NCBI GenBank assembly: GCA_038247555.1
Contig: JBBRUT010000002.1
Coordinates: 1-64,000 of the forward strand
Direction of reading: 5' to 3'
DNA length: 64,000 bases
Origin: JAHBXL01 sp038247555
Lineage (GTDB): Bacteria > Planctomycetota > Phycisphaerae > Phycisphaerales > UBA1924
The notes beneath the pieces were generated by a model. The model had not been told where the DNA came from, searched no databases, and saw only the letters and a list, made by a program, of their open reading frames with translations. The position numbers were made by a program, and so were the translations under genes. Positions 7,885-17,359 of the stretch are shown here, piece by piece. Position 1 is the first letter of the stretch; every line of letters starts with the position of its first letter.

Positions 7885-8346
7885 ATGTTCAACTCGTCTC
7901 CAACTCGTGGTCCGGTGGGTGTCGCGTGCATGTCCTGCGGGTATGACCTGCACGGGTTGGCGCAGGACGGCGTGTGCCCTGAATGTGCGATGAAGATTCA
8001 GTCGTCGATTCATGCCGCTCTCGAGCTGGAGCACGATGCGAAGCTGCGCAGACTCCCCCTGCCATCGTGGCTGCGGATTGCGATGTCGGGGTATCTGGCC
8101 GCGGCGGGAACCCTGCTCAGCGCGCCATGGGCGCTGCCGCCGATTCGTGAGTTCTTTGGATTGACGGTCTTCCTTGGACGCAGAGCTTACTTCTACGAAG
8201 CGATGACGCTTTGTTGTTTGCCGGCAGCGATTGGTGGTTTCGTCGTGGGCGCACTTCTGGCGGGCCATGGCAGCCGGTGGGGCCTTCCGGTGCTCTTAAG
8301 CGGCATCCTGCTGTTTCTGTTTGCGATGTCGGGTGCCTCCGGGTGA
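7885..8346 (+). CDS. Small membrane protein with N-terminal zinc ribbon
   Basis: From the ATG at 7885 the protein has about 153 residues. Near residue 13 is CMSCGYDLHGLAQDGVCPEC, a four-Cys zinc ribbon of the type common in planctomycete membrane proteins, here lacking the usual final Gly after CPEC. A helical linker is followed by about three hydrophobic spans (roughly residues 55-75, 98-118 and 125-148). There is no catalytic motif and the function is unknown. It lies between the toxin-antitoxin pair and the YjbQ gene, with no clear operon link. Confidence 0.72.
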   Translation: MFNSSPTRGPVGVACMSCGYDLHGLAQDGVCPECAMKIQSSIHAALELEHDAKLRRLPLPSWLRIAMSGYLAAAGTLLSAPWALPPIREFFGLTVFLGRRAYFYEAMTLCCLPAAIGGFVVGALLAGHGSRWGLPVLLSGILLFLFAMSGASG

Positions 8347-8411
8347 GTTTGGCGCGCCGTGGCACCATGGGCAAGCACGCTCGCACCCGAGTCCGGTCTT
8401 AGACTTGCCGC

Positions 8412-8849
8412 ATGGTCCACCGCCTCACCATTCAGACCCGCGGCCAAGGCCTGCACGAAATCACCGAAGATGTCCGAGGCGCATTGAAGCGCAGCCGGGC
8501 CAAGGACCACGATGGCGGGCTGGGTCCGGTGCTGGAGGGACTCTGCACCGTCTTCATCCGCCACACGTCGGCGAGCCTGATCATTCAGGAGAACGCCGAC
8601 CCCTCTGCCCGTCGCGACCTCGAAGCATGGATAACGCGACATGTTCCCGAGGGCGACCCGCACTTCACGCACAACGATGAAGGCCCCGACGACATGCCCA
8701 GCCATGTCAAGGCCGCGATCACCGCGACGAGCCTGTCGATCCCGATCATCGACGGGAAGCTCGGCCTCGGAACATGGCAGGGCATTTATGTCTGGGAGCA
8801 CCGCCGCGCACCGCACACGCGTGACGTGCTGGTGCATGTGAGCGGGTGA
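8412..8849 (+). CDS. YjbQ / UPF0047 family protein
   Basis: The 145-residue protein matches the YjbQ family along its full length: FIRHTSASLIIQENADPS near residue 48 with conserved His and Asn, HNDEGPDDMPSHVKAAI near 87, and LGLGTWQGIYVWEHR near 117. Family members form trimers with a His/Glu metal-like site. Some substitute for thiamine phosphate synthase when overexpressed, but the natural reaction is not established. It is monocistronic and the 146 bp downstream contain no recognisable gene. Confidence 0.93.
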   Translation: MVHRLTIQTRGQGLHEITEDVRGALKRSRAKDHDGGLGPVLEGLCTVFIRHTSASLIIQENADPSARRDLEAWITRHVPEGDPHFTHNDEGPDDMPSHVKAAITATSLSIPIIDGKLGLGTWQGIYVWEHRRAPHTRDVLVHVSG

Positions 8850-8995
8850 GTGGGAAGCGAACGGCCGAGGGCGAAGAGCAGAGGACTGAACTCTCGCTTC
8901 TGAGATGATCGCACAACTGAGCGCTCAGGGCGGAGATCCGGGGGATGCGAATCGGCGAGCGGCTTGATCAATCGGCCAAGCACTCGCGCTGACGA

Positions 8996-9883
8996 TCACC
9001 AAAGCGGGGTGAATGCGCCCGCCTGTGCATCAACCTGTTCGATTAAGTTTCGCGGGAGCCAGAGGGGCTGAACCGAGCGGGTGGAGGCCGCGGCCGCGAA
9101 GCGGGGAGAGGCGACATGCGCCACACGCACCCAGCGGCCGTCTTCGTTTGCGCCCAGGATCAGGAACTCGGTACCGGCCGGGAACGCCGCGGCAACGGCG
9201 GGCGGGTAGGTGAGGTTGTCGGGACCCGAGCGTGCGACCTCCGGCTGGAGAAGGACCGCTTCGACGCGGCGTGAATCGAGAACGCGATCCGCTGCGGAGA
9301 AGCAAGCCGCGAGCAGGGCGACGATCGTGAACATCGCGAGGGTGAAACGGGGCGGACGGGGAGACATACCAGCGGCGATGCAGAAGGCACGCATTGCGGC
9401 GAGGGCAATAAGCAGGCCCAAGAGAACTGCGGTTGTGGCGACTCGCGCGGGCCAGGGCACCATTCGCACAGCGGCGAGGATGCGGTCTGAAGTGGGTCGA
9501 TCGATTGTCGTCGCGGAGGCCGCTTGCTGCGGGGGAGGCGCTGCGGCCGGATCGCTGGGATCAGGGGAATCGCCGGGAGAACTGGGCGCAGCGGCGATCC
9601 GTGCACGGACCTCGGTGAGGTTGCCGTCGAGGCGGGCGGCGAGTGAGCCGCCGACCGGCAGCAGGCCAGGGGTCAATCTTTGAGCGCGGCGGAGGTCCAG
9701 CACTGCGCGGGCGTGATCTCCGCCCTGGGCGGCGCGGGTGCCCGAGTCGTAGAGAGATGTCGCATCCGCTGGCGAGCGGAAGTCGCCGCGGCGAGACAGC
9801 GCGGTAATGGCGACTGCGGAAACGATCAGCCAGACGATCAAGGGCAGCATGGCCCACTTGGTTGAAATGCGCGCAGTGGTCAT
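8996..9883 (-). CDS. Bat-operon TPR/SH3-like membrane protein (BatE-like)
   Basis: The last gene of the minus-strand Bat operon. The 295-residue protein has a membrane span at about 12-28, a short TPR-like stretch (SLYDSGTRAAQGGDHARAVL, residues 43-62), a Pro/Ala-rich linker (100-125), two more spans at about 150-170 and 181-198, and a C-terminal segment (about 205-280) with GTEFLILGANEDGRWVRVAH, an SH3-like pattern. BatE proteins of other phyla combine TPR and SH3 modules, which fits position and layout, but sequence similarity is weak. Its start overlaps the stop of the BatD-like gene by 4 bp. Confidence 0.65.
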   Translation of the reverse strand: MTTARISTKWAMLPLIVWLIVSAVAITALSRRGDFRSPADATSLYDSGTRAAQGGDHARAVLDLRRAQRLTPGLLPVGGSLAARLDGNLTEVRARIAAAPSSPGDSPDPSDPAAAPPPQQAASATTIDRPTSDRILAAVRMVPWPARVATTAVLLGLLIALAAMRAFCIAAGMSPRPPRFTLAMFTIVALLAACFSAADRVLDSRRVEAVLLQPEVARSGPDNLTYPPAVAAAFPAGTEFLILGANEDGRWVRVAHVASPRFAAAASTRSVQPLWLPRNLIEQVDAQAGAFTPLW

Positions 9884-11853
9884 GCGGCGGCCCTCCGCGA
9901 TGAAGCCCCCCCACTTCCGCCACTGCCTGCGCTGCTTGCAAATGGCGGTTGCTGGATGTGCGGGGCACGAGTGATCTCGCGGATGAGGGCTGCAGCGTCG
10001 GTGGCAACTCCGGGATCCGTCCGCGTGGCGCGATCAGGACCGAAGAGCGCAAGGTCGCAGGAGTCGAGAATGCCGCGGATTCGGGAGGCGAGCACGGGAT
10101 GGATTGACTGCACGGCGAGAATGGCCTCGCCGGAGGTCACCGTCTCGGGAGGAAGATTGAACCAGTCGGCAACGAAAGCGCGAAGCGCGGCGGAGATGGC
10201 GGCGGTGTCGTCCGGCGCCGCATGCCGGATCGCACGCTCGGCTCTGCGGGCCGAGCCGCGGCGTCGCCACGCGGCGGGATCGCGATCGGCAAGCCGCCTG
10301 CGGGCCGCGAGGAACGCGCCGGCGATCCAGACCGTGGTGGGTATGGCGATGGCAATGGATGCTGCGGGGACGATCGCGGTTGAGCCGCGATCTGCCGAGA
10401 TCGGCAAGGGCGCGACGGCGGAGGCCAGTGGAGGAAAGAAGCCGTCGATGCGTTCGGGCGCGGCGGCTTGGACAGATCCTCGGTCAGAGGGGGAGCCAGC
10501 GGCGCGATCCGCACTGTGGATGTCATCAGATTCATCTGCGAGCGCTTCGAGCGTGCCAAGGCCCACGACCGGAGCTGCCGTGATCTTCAATGGGAGTCGG
10601 TTTGACCGTGCGACGCGATAGGCAGACTCGGCGGGATCGAAGTACCAGAGTTCCACGGGAGGCAGCTCGGTGATGGTGGCGCTTCGCGGGCGGATCTGAG
10701 CAGAGTAGATCGCAGCGTTGTCGGCAACCTGGGGGAGGACTGGATCTCTGGGCACGCGGAACTGTTCCGCAAGAACTCCGGATCCAGAATTCTGGCGAGA
10801 GAGATCGAGTGTTGGCGGATCGATCAAGAGGTGCTTGCCGCGGAGCACGAGCGTGAGGGTGAGGGGATCGCCGACGGCGGCCTGCCGGGGTTGGCACTCG
10901 GCATCGAGGTCGAACTGGCCGATGAGGCCGGAAAAGTTGGCGGGTCGCCCGGCGATGGGGAGCTCGATAACTTCGAGAGACTTGGCGGGGGCCATGGCGA
11001 ACCGTCGCTGCGTGATGTTGCGACTCTCCCAGGGCGCATCGAGGCGCGACCGGGGCCGCTGGCCGACGACAGCGGCGAAATCAACGCGGACTGCGCCGCA
11101 GTCGAAACGACCGGCACGCTTTGGGGTGAGCAGGAACTCGGCGGTAACGCGGGTGCGCGTCTCGCCGTCGATATTGGCCTGGGTGATGGAGCCGCGAACC
11201 TTGCCTCCGCCGCTGCCGGGTCCTTCCAGGTAGTCGAGGTCGGCGAGTTGGCGTGCGGAAGAAGGCTGTGAAGAGGACGGCGCGAGCGGCCGGACATCAA
11301 ACGTATCGGGCTGGAGATTCAGATTGAAAATGATGTCCTCCGCCCCGGAGTTGAGGACCCAGCTGATCGTGAGCTTGCTCGGCTGGCCGACATAGACACG
11401 CGAGTGATCGAGCGCGGTGCCCATGCCATCGGCGGCGGCTGGCTGAGAAACGGTGATCGTGGCGGGCTGGGTGCGGAGCGCTCTGCCCGCGACATCGACT
11501 TCGATCGCGGGGATGGTGAACTTTCCGGCCGCTCGCGGCGAGATGGTGTACGCGAACAGAACACTCTGGCTGCGCTGCTCCTGCATCTTGCCGTTGATGA
11601 TGATGGTCATGTTCGAGGCACTCGGCTGCATGCCCAGGAACTGGACGATCCAGTCGCGGCCGAGAATCGACTCAAGATCAGGAGGTGTGGCAGTCGAGGC
11701 GTTGGCGATCGAGATGCGGAGGGGCGCAACGTCGCCGACATAGCACTCATCGACCGTGTTGAGAGTCGCGGTTGGCGCGGGCTGCGCGGATGCCAGCTGG
11801 GGAAGCATGGCGAAAAGGAAAACGACAAGCACGGAGAGGAAGCGGCGCATCAC
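9880..11853 (-). CDS. batD: BatD-like exported membrane protein
   Basis: BatD proteins are large exported beta-rich proteins encoded with the VWA proteins BatA/BatB; their mechanism is unresolved. The 657-residue protein has a signal peptide (MMRRFLSVLVVFLFAMLPQL, cleavage near ASAQ), then BatD-type modules: YVGDVAPLRISIANAS near residue 38, SPRAAGKFTIPAIEVDVAGR near 107, VYVGQPSKLTISWVL near 152, and a repeat of the same plan near 315-345. A membrane span lies near residues 490-512. The cytoplasmic tail is helical, with AALRAFVADWFNLP. It overlaps the genes on both sides by 4 bp, so the whole block is translationally coupled. Confidence 0.8.
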   Translation of the reverse strand: MMRRFLSVLVVFLFAMLPQLASAQPAPTATLNTVDECYVGDVAPLRISIANASTATPPDLESILGRDWIVQFLGMQPSASNMTIIINGKMQEQRSQSVLFAYTISPRAAGKFTIPAIEVDVAGRALRTQPATITVSQPAAADGMGTALDHSRVYVGQPSKLTISWVLNSGAEDIIFNLNLQPDTFDVRPLAPSSSQPSSARQLADLDYLEGPGSGGGKVRGSITQANIDGETRTRVTAEFLLTPKRAGRFDCGAVRVDFAAVVGQRPRSRLDAPWESRNITQRRFAMAPAKSLEVIELPIAGRPANFSGLIGQFDLDAECQPRQAAVGDPLTLTLVLRGKHLLIDPPTLDLSRQNSGSGVLAEQFRVPRDPVLPQVADNAAIYSAQIRPRSATITELPPVELWYFDPAESAYRVARSNRLPLKITAAPVVGLGTLEALADESDDIHSADRAAGSPSDRGSVQAAAPERIDGFFPPLASAVAPLPISADRGSTAIVPAASIAIAIPTTVWIAGAFLAARRRLADRDPAAWRRRGSARRAERAIRHAAPDDTAAISAALRAFVADWFNLPPETVTSGEAILAVQSIHPVLASRIRGILDSCDLALFGPDRATRTDPGVATDAAALIREITRAPHIQQPPFASSAGSGGSGGASSRRAAA

Positions 11854-14171
11854 CAGTCCTTCTCCACTGGGGGTGTTCGGGTTCGCTGCTGGGACTTGAG
11901 GAACCGGCGGATGGCATCGCGCTGTTTGGCCTCGCGATCGAGGATGTTCGCCGCTGTGGCGTTGAAGGCACGCTGCCCCTGATCCCCCTGTTGCTCGCCG
12001 GCCTGCTGCTCCTGCGGCTGGGACTCCTGCTCGCCCTCTGCGGCGTGCTGGTCAAGACCGAGGGCTGCCCGGGCGGCATCCTTGAGCTTCTCGGCGGCCT
12101 CACGCTGGGCCTGCTCCGCGGCAGAAGTGTCGCCCTGGCGGAGTTGCTCTTCAGCGCGGGCCTGGGCCTGACGGGCTTCATCAAGCTTGTCGCGCGAGCG
12201 CGCGAGATTGTCACTTGGCTTGTTCTCGGGTTGCGGCGCAGAGTTCTGCTGCGCAGACTCACTGGCCTTGGCCTGAGCCTGCTGCTGACGCAACTGCTCA
12301 TCGAGCTTCTCGGCCTGCTCGGAGAGTTTGCGCTGCTCTTGGGCGAGTTTGTCTGCTTGTTCGCGCTTCTGGTCGGGCGTCTGTCCCTGCTGCTGCTGTG
12401 CCTGCTGCGAACCCTTGGCGGCTTCTTCTTGCTGACGTGCGAGGTTGGCAAGGTCCTCCGCGGACTTCTGCTCCGGAGGGGTTTGCGGCTTCTGCTCCTG
12501 CTGCTGGTCGCCCGGTGAGCCGGAGGGTCGCCCGGATTTGCCGTCACCGCTTTGCCCTTCCCCCGGCTGACCGGTGTTGCTCTGCGGCGGACTCTCCTGC
12601 GGTGTCTCTTTGGCTTCCTGTTCAGCAATCTGCTTACGGAGAGCCTCGCGGGCAAGTTGGATCGATTCGATGTTCGACGCGGCGGCGGCACGCTCGTCAC
12701 TTTTCAGACCCGGCCGCGAATTGCGGAACCATCGCTCAGCCTGTTCCAGCGTCGTGATGGCGGCCTTGGGGTCTTCCCGTGCCTGCGCGGCGGCGCGGGA
12801 GGCATCCATGAGACCGAGATTGAAGCGAGCGCGAGCAACGGTGGCCGGATCCTGACCCAGCGCAAGCTGCTCAGCGCGACGGAAGGAAGCCTCGGCTTCC
12901 GCGGTCTGCTGGACCGCGAGTTGGGCGGCTCCGCGGGCCGCGGCGATCTTTGCTGAGTCGGGATGTCGAACCGTGGCGCCATCGAGGAGACTGAGCGCTT
13001 CGCCGGGCTTGCCATCCTGGAGGAGACGATGGGTATCGCGGAGTTCATCGTCAACCGTCTGCGCACGAACAGAAAGCGTGCTGAACGCAAGGGCGATCAC
13101 GGCGGCGGCAACGCTGAGCCCGGGTGCGGCGGGGCGACGTAGTCGAAGATGCACCCTTTCGATCAGCATCGCAATGACCCCGAGCAAGATCGCGGCGGCG
13201 AGAGGCAACTGAAAGGCCTCGGTGTACCGTACCGACTCGGTCGCTTCGAGCTGCTTCATATGACCATCGCGGCGCAAGAGACGGTACACGCGATCGAGCT
13301 CAAGGTTGCCAACGCCGACATTGAGGAACGCGCCGCCGGGTGTGGCTTCGGCCATTGATCGCAGAGCGGCTGGGTTCATTCGAGACTGCACACGCTCTCC
13401 TCCGTACTGCACGTAGCCGTCGCGTGGCTGGGCGCGAGCGGTCTGGGCCTGCTCGGGATCGACCGGGACGGGCGCGCCGACATCGGAGCCAAGTCCGATG
13501 GTGATGAGGCGGACGCCGAACTGCGCGGCTTCCGCCGCGGCTTCGAGCGGCTTGGTTTCATGGTCTTCGCCATCAGTCAGCAGGTAGATATCCGCGGCGA
13601 GCGTCTGATCTTCCTGACCCGCGCGGATGAGCGCGAGTGCAGAGCGGAGCGCATCGCCAATGGCGGTTCCGCCGCGGCCCACAGAGTCGGTGCTAATGGC
13701 TTCGAGGGACATCCTCGCGAAAGAATAGTCCGTGGTCATGGGGCACCGGACGACCGGCGTGCCCGCGAACGCGACGATTCCGACGCGATCGCCCTGCGCG
13801 GAGTCGAGGACATCGCCGACCATGAGCTTTGCACGTTCGAGGCGGCTTGGCCGGAGATCCTGCGCGAGCATGGAGCGGGAAACATCAATGACGAACACCA
13901 CATCGCGGCCTGTGCGTTCGACCTTTCGCGACACGGGGCTGTGCGCGGGGCGAGCAATCGCGAGGGCGATGAGCGCGACAGCGAGGGACCAGCAGACCGC
14001 GGCCAGCACGCCGCGGAAGCGTGGAGGCACGGGCGCCCATGTACGGCCCGCGCCGGGCCCATAGAAGCGAGCGACGGCGCGGCGGCGAGCCCAGAGCGCG
14101 TAGAGCATCGCCAGCGCGGCGAGTGGCGCGGCGACGAGGAGGTACAGAAACTGGGGCTGAAGGAATGTCAT
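11850..14171 (-). CDS. Fused BatB/BatC: VWA domain plus TPR and Gln-rich coiled region
   Basis: The 773-residue protein combines two parts that are often separate. N-terminal: spans at about 8-28 and 58-76, then a von Willebrand A domain with MIDAS DVSRSM near residue 95, GGTAIGDAL near 168 and LTDGEDH near 198, ended by a span near 318-337 (BatB plan). After a second span near 352-368, TPR-like helices (LLQDGKPGEALSLLDG, TAEAEASFRRAEQLAL) run to about 500 (BatC plan). The last 270 residues are Gln/Glu/Ala-rich, probably disordered or coiled-coil. It lies 21 bp after batA and overlaps batD. Confidence 0.85.
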   Translation of the reverse strand: MTFLQPQFLYLLVAAPLAALAMLYALWARRRAVARFYGPGAGRTWAPVPPRFRGVLAAVCWSLAVALIALAIARPAHSPVSRKVERTGRDVVFVIDVSRSMLAQDLRPSRLERAKLMVGDVLDSAQGDRVGIVAFAGTPVVRCPMTTDYSFARMSLEAISTDSVGRGGTAIGDALRSALALIRAGQEDQTLAADIYLLTDGEDHETKPLEAAAEAAQFGVRLITIGLGSDVGAPVPVDPEQAQTARAQPRDGYVQYGGERVQSRMNPAALRSMAEATPGGAFLNVGVGNLELDRVYRLLRRDGHMKQLEATESVRYTEAFQLPLAAAILLGVIAMLIERVHLRLRRPAAPGLSVAAAVIALAFSTLSVRAQTVDDELRDTHRLLQDGKPGEALSLLDGATVRHPDSAKIAAARGAAQLAVQQTAEAEASFRRAEQLALGQDPATVARARFNLGLMDASRAAAQAREDPKAAITTLEQAERWFRNSRPGLKSDERAAAASNIESIQLAREALRKQIAEQEAKETPQESPPQSNTGQPGEGQSGDGKSGRPSGSPGDQQQEQKPQTPPEQKSAEDLANLARQQEEAAKGSQQAQQQQGQTPDQKREQADKLAQEQRKLSEQAEKLDEQLRQQQAQAKASESAQQNSAPQPENKPSDNLARSRDKLDEARQAQARAEEQLRQGDTSAAEQAQREAAEKLKDAARAALGLDQHAAEGEQESQPQEQQAGEQQGDQGQRAFNATAANILDREAKQRDAIRRFLKSQQRTRTPPVEKDW

Positions 14172-14192
14172 GGTGGGATGCGGGTCGGTCGG

Positions 14193-15299
14193 CTAGAAGG
14201 TTCTCCGGAGCCACGTGGCATTGAGCAAGAGACCGAGGACGAGGAACATGGCGCCTGCCGCGGCGGGAAAAATGAACTTCTCCTGCCAGTCGGTGTACTC
14301 GACGGTGTTCACTGAACTCTTCTCGAGGCGGTCGATCTGTGCGTACACCTGCCGGAGTGACTCTCCGTCCTGCGCCCGGTGGTAGGAGCCGCCCGTGATC
14401 TCGGCGATCTGCTTGAGCGCTCCCTCATCGACATTGCTTGGTACTCGGACGCGCTGTTCGCCCAAGGGCGTACGGATGATCTGGTAGCTGTCGGCGCCGG
14501 CTCCGATGCCGATGGTGTAGACCTTGATGCCCCACTCCGCGGCAAGCTGTGCGGCCTCGATCGGATCGGCCTCACCCGCATTGTTGTCGCCGTCGGTCAG
14601 GAGCACGATCACTTTGCTCTTGATGGTGAGTTCGGGTTCGGTGGTTCCGGCGCGGCGGCGATTGGCGAGTTCATCTTCTGTGCGTTTGAGGCGGGCGGCG
14701 GCCAGCGCCAAGCCGTCACCGATCGCGGTGCCGTCCTCGTAGCGGGCCTGCGCAGTGTTCACGGCTTCGATGAGGCTCGTGAGGGTTTGCGGATCGCGAA
14801 CAACGGGGCAGGCAGTTTCGGCGAAGCGGGCGAAGGTGATGAGACCGACGAGATCGCTCGGGCGGCCAGCGAGCTGATCACCATCTCCGAGCAGGAAGTC
14901 ACGGAGAACGGACTTTACAGCATCGATGCGTGTGCGGAGCGCTCCGTCAACTTCCATGTACTGGTTCATGGAACCGGAACGGTCGATCACCAGCTGGATA
15001 GCAACAGCTTCAGAAGAGGTCTCGACCCGCCCGATGCCGAGCTGGGGGCGTCCGAGTGCAACGGTGAGCAGGGCCAGGCCCAACCAGCAGGCAGTTCCCG
15101 GCAACCAGATGAGCCGCTGGCGAAGAGTGCGGGGGAGCGCCTCAAGCCCGGCTGCTGAAGAGAGTCCACCGCGGGGTGCGCGGCGGGCGAAACGCGCGAT
15201 GACGACCCACAGCGGCGCGAGCACCAGGAGCATCACGAACGCCCAGCGTGATTCCCACCGGACCTGCATCAGGCTGTCGAACCAGGAGCTGAGCATCAA
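14193..15299 (-). CDS. batA: BatA-like VWA domain membrane protein
   Basis: The 368-residue protein has two N-terminal spans (about 18-36 and 63-81), a von Willebrand A domain with complete MIDAS (DRSGSM near residue 105, DGTAIGDGL near 190, LTDGDNNAGEAD near 235), and a C-terminal span near 342-361. This is the BatA arrangement of an envelope-anchored metal-binding adhesion domain between membrane segments. The neighbours are a lipoprotein gene upstream (4-bp overlap) and the BatB/BatC fusion downstream. The operon also encodes MoxR, which probably acts on these VWA proteins. Confidence 0.88.
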   Translation of the reverse strand: MMLSSWFDSLMQVRWESRWAFVMLLVLAPLWVVIARFARRAPRGGLSSAAGLEALPRTLRQRLIWLPGTACWLGLALLTVALGRPQLGIGRVETSSEAVAIQLVIDRSGSMNQYMEVDGALRTRIDAVKSVLRDFLLGDGDQLAGRPSDLVGLITFARFAETACPVVRDPQTLTSLIEAVNTAQARYEDGTAIGDGLALAAARLKRTEDELANRRRAGTTEPELTIKSKVIVLLTDGDNNAGEADPIEAAQLAAEWGIKVYTIGIGAGADSYQIIRTPLGEQRVRVPSNVDEGALKQIAEITGGSYHRAQDGESLRQVYAQIDRLEKSSVNTVEYTDWQEKFIFPAAAGAMFLVLGLLLNATWLRRTF

Positions 15300-16366
15300 C
15301 TGGCGAGACCTCCTTCCGCGGCGGAAGCTGCCAGCGCACGCAGCTCACGCGAGAAGCTCCACACGCCGCCGACAAGCTCCCGCGCTTGACCGATCTCGAA
15401 TCTGCCAACAGGCGCGAAGCGTGAGCCGTCGTAGGCGGCGAGGCAACCGGCGAGTTGAGGAGCGGATGGGACACCCGACGCACGGACCCATGCCGCGAGC
15501 TCGCGATCCGATGCACCGCGAGGTACGCGGCGTGTGGCGGCGAGCCAGATCCGGAATGCACCGACTGTCTTCGCGGCGACTTCTTCGACGTGCGGTGAAT
15601 CGGGAGTTTCGAGAGCTTTGCGGCCCAGGAGCAGCAGGCGCTCAAGGTGCTCATCCGGAGTGAGCGAGCGGCGTCGAGCCGACCTCGCCGCGATGATCGC
15701 GCTTCCGCCGGCGAGCACCACTACGCCGAGCGCGCCAGCCAATCCCCAGATAAGCGGCGATTCGAGCAAGGATCGCCGCGGCGGCATCGGCATCAGTGCC
15801 GGGCCAAGATCCGTGAGAGCCGCCAGCGGGTCGCCGGGCGCAGCGCTCGAATCTGAGCGTTGAAGCTCGGAAGTGATATTGACGCCAATGGGTTCGGTGG
15901 TGAGCCGCTGGCCCGCGATATCAAAGGTCAATGCAGGAACGGACTTATTGCCTGAGAGGTAGGGCTCAAGCACAAGCTCAATCGTTTCGTGACCTGGCTT
16001 AAGCGTGCGCCGCGTGATTTCGAGAATGGTCCAGTCCGCAGGTTCGGCGCCGGAGGATTGCGGAGGAAAGGGCTCTCCCGCCGCTGCACTTTCGAGCATC
16101 TCCGGCCAGGGGACCGGGTCTGCCGTGGCATCGCGGCGGGCCTCGATAAGTACCTCCAGCCGGTCGGCGATGCTGAGTTCCTGCTGCGAGACGAAGACCG
16201 AAACGGTGAGCCCGTTGGCGGAAGTGACGCGCGACTGCGCGTAGCGGGGCAGCGCGGGCTGCTCATCACGCGACGTGCAGGCGGGCAACGCCGCGCAGGC
16301 GGCGAACACCGCGGCAATCAGCACGCGGAACAAAGCCGAAACCGAGTAGGGCACGCGGCTGGTCAT
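15296..16366 (-). CDS. Bat-operon lipoprotein with membrane-proximal helical domain
   Basis: The 356-residue protein starts with a signal peptide and a possible lipobox ALPAC at residues 26-30. The extracytoplasmic part is beta-rich (LTVSVFVSQQELSIADRLEVL, LEPYLSGNKSVPALTFDIAG) and looks like a compact BatD-type module. A span lies at about 207-228, followed by a helical cytoplasmic domain with LTPDEHLERLLLLGRKALE and GASDRELAAWV. It therefore resembles a small BatD relative. AGGAG lies four bases before its ATG, and its start overlaps the DUF58 gene (ATGA). Confidence 0.7.
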   Translation of the reverse strand: MTSRVPYSVSALFRVLIAAVFAACAALPACTSRDEQPALPRYAQSRVTSANGLTVSVFVSQQELSIADRLEVLIEARRDATADPVPWPEMLESAAAGEPFPPQSSGAEPADWTILEITRRTLKPGHETIELVLEPYLSGNKSVPALTFDIAGQRLTTEPIGVNITSELQRSDSSAAPGDPLAALTDLGPALMPMPPRRSLLESPLIWGLAGALGVVVLAGGSAIIAARSARRRSLTPDEHLERLLLLGRKALETPDSPHVEEVAAKTVGAFRIWLAATRRVPRGASDRELAAWVRASGVPSAPQLAGCLAAYDGSRFAPVGRFEIGQARELVGGVWSFSRELRALAASAAEGGLAS

Positions 16367-17337
16367 CTCTCTCTCCTGTGAAAGAGTTCGACGAGGCTGT
16401 GCACAGGGGGCTGGTGGGTCCAGAGATCGACGCGCGAGCGTCCGCCGCGAAGCCCCGCGGAAATGAAGGAGCGGTCAAGCTGCTCATCGGCCTTGCGGAA
16501 TGCCTGTGCGTAGGCATCGCGGACGCGTTTGCTGGAGGTATCGATGACGGCCTCTCGACCGGTTTCTGGATCGCGCACCCGGATGAGACCCGCGGCGACG
16601 AGTTCGGTGTCGCGAGGGTCGCGGACGACGGCGGCGATGATATCGTGTCCGCCGCGGCCGCCCCCGGAGTTGCCCGCTCGGCCGAGCCGGCGGAGGCTGT
16701 GCTCGAACGTGGTTGAACCTTCGGGCGAGGAAGATACGAAATCGGAAATGACGAAGATGAGCGAGCGGCGATGCAGCACGCGGCGGAGTCGGTCGGCAAC
16801 GGGGGCAAGGTCCGTGCCGCGGCCCTTGGGCTCAAGCGCCAGCAGTTCCCGTACGAGACGCAGGGCATGCCGCGAGCCCTTGCGGGGAGGTACGTAGTGC
16901 TCGATACGATCAGTGAAGGCGCAGAGGCCGACACGGTCGTGAGAGCGGACAGCGGCGAAGGCGAGCAGGGCACCCACCTGCGCGGCCAGAGCGCGTTTGG
17001 AACCATCGGAAAGGACGGACCACTCGCCGCTGGTGGCCCCCTTGGTAGCACGCGGCGCGGTGCCGAACTCAAACGAGCCGGAGAGGTCGACGACGAGCAT
17101 CACGGTGAGTTCACGCTCCTCGACGAAGCGCTTGATGAACGGACGGCCGGAGCGTGCGGTGACGTTCCAGTCGATAAAGCGGACATCGTCACCGGGCTGA
17201 TACTCGCGAACTTCGGCGAACTCCATGCCGCGGCCTTTGAACGCGGAGGTGTATTCGCCCGCGAAGACTTCCGTCACGCGGCGACGGGTGCTGAGTTCCA
17301 GCAGCCTTACTTGTCGGGCGAGTTCGGCAGGCGTCAT
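16363..17337 (-). CDS. DUF58 domain protein of the MoxR/Bat operon
   Basis: DUF58 proteins have a degenerate VWA fold and sit between MoxR and the Bat proteins in many genomes. The 324-residue protein contains GEYTSAFKGRGMEFAEVREY near residue 27, DDVRFIDWNVTARSGRPFIKRFVEERE near 50 (the family signature), and VVDLSGSFEFG near 82, a MIDAS-like DxSxS. A Gly-rich loop appears near residue 230. No membrane span is evident. It starts 22 bp after the moxR stop and overlaps the following lipoprotein gene by 4 bp. Confidence 0.92.
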   Translation of the reverse strand: MTPAELARQVRLLELSTRRRVTEVFAGEYTSAFKGRGMEFAEVREYQPGDDVRFIDWNVTARSGRPFIKRFVEERELTVMLVVDLSGSFEFGTAPRATKGATSGEWSVLSDGSKRALAAQVGALLAFAAVRSHDRVGLCAFTDRIEHYVPPRKGSRHALRLVRELLALEPKGRGTDLAPVADRLRRVLHRRSLIFVISDFVSSSPEGSTTFEHSLRRLGRAGNSGGGRGGHDIIAAVVRDPRDTELVAAGLIRVRDPETGREAVIDTSSKRVRDAYAQAFRKADEQLDRSFISAGLRGGRSRVDLWTHQPPVHSLVELFHRRER

Positions 17338-17359
17338 CGGCGGTCACCGTGCAAGAGGT

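Noticed and set aside
12215..12757. Plus-strand open frame opposite the Gln-rich tail of the BatB/BatC fusion
   Set aside because: The Gln/Glu-repeat codons create Leu/Ala-rich antisense frames; the minus strand is continuous with the VWA/TPR protein.
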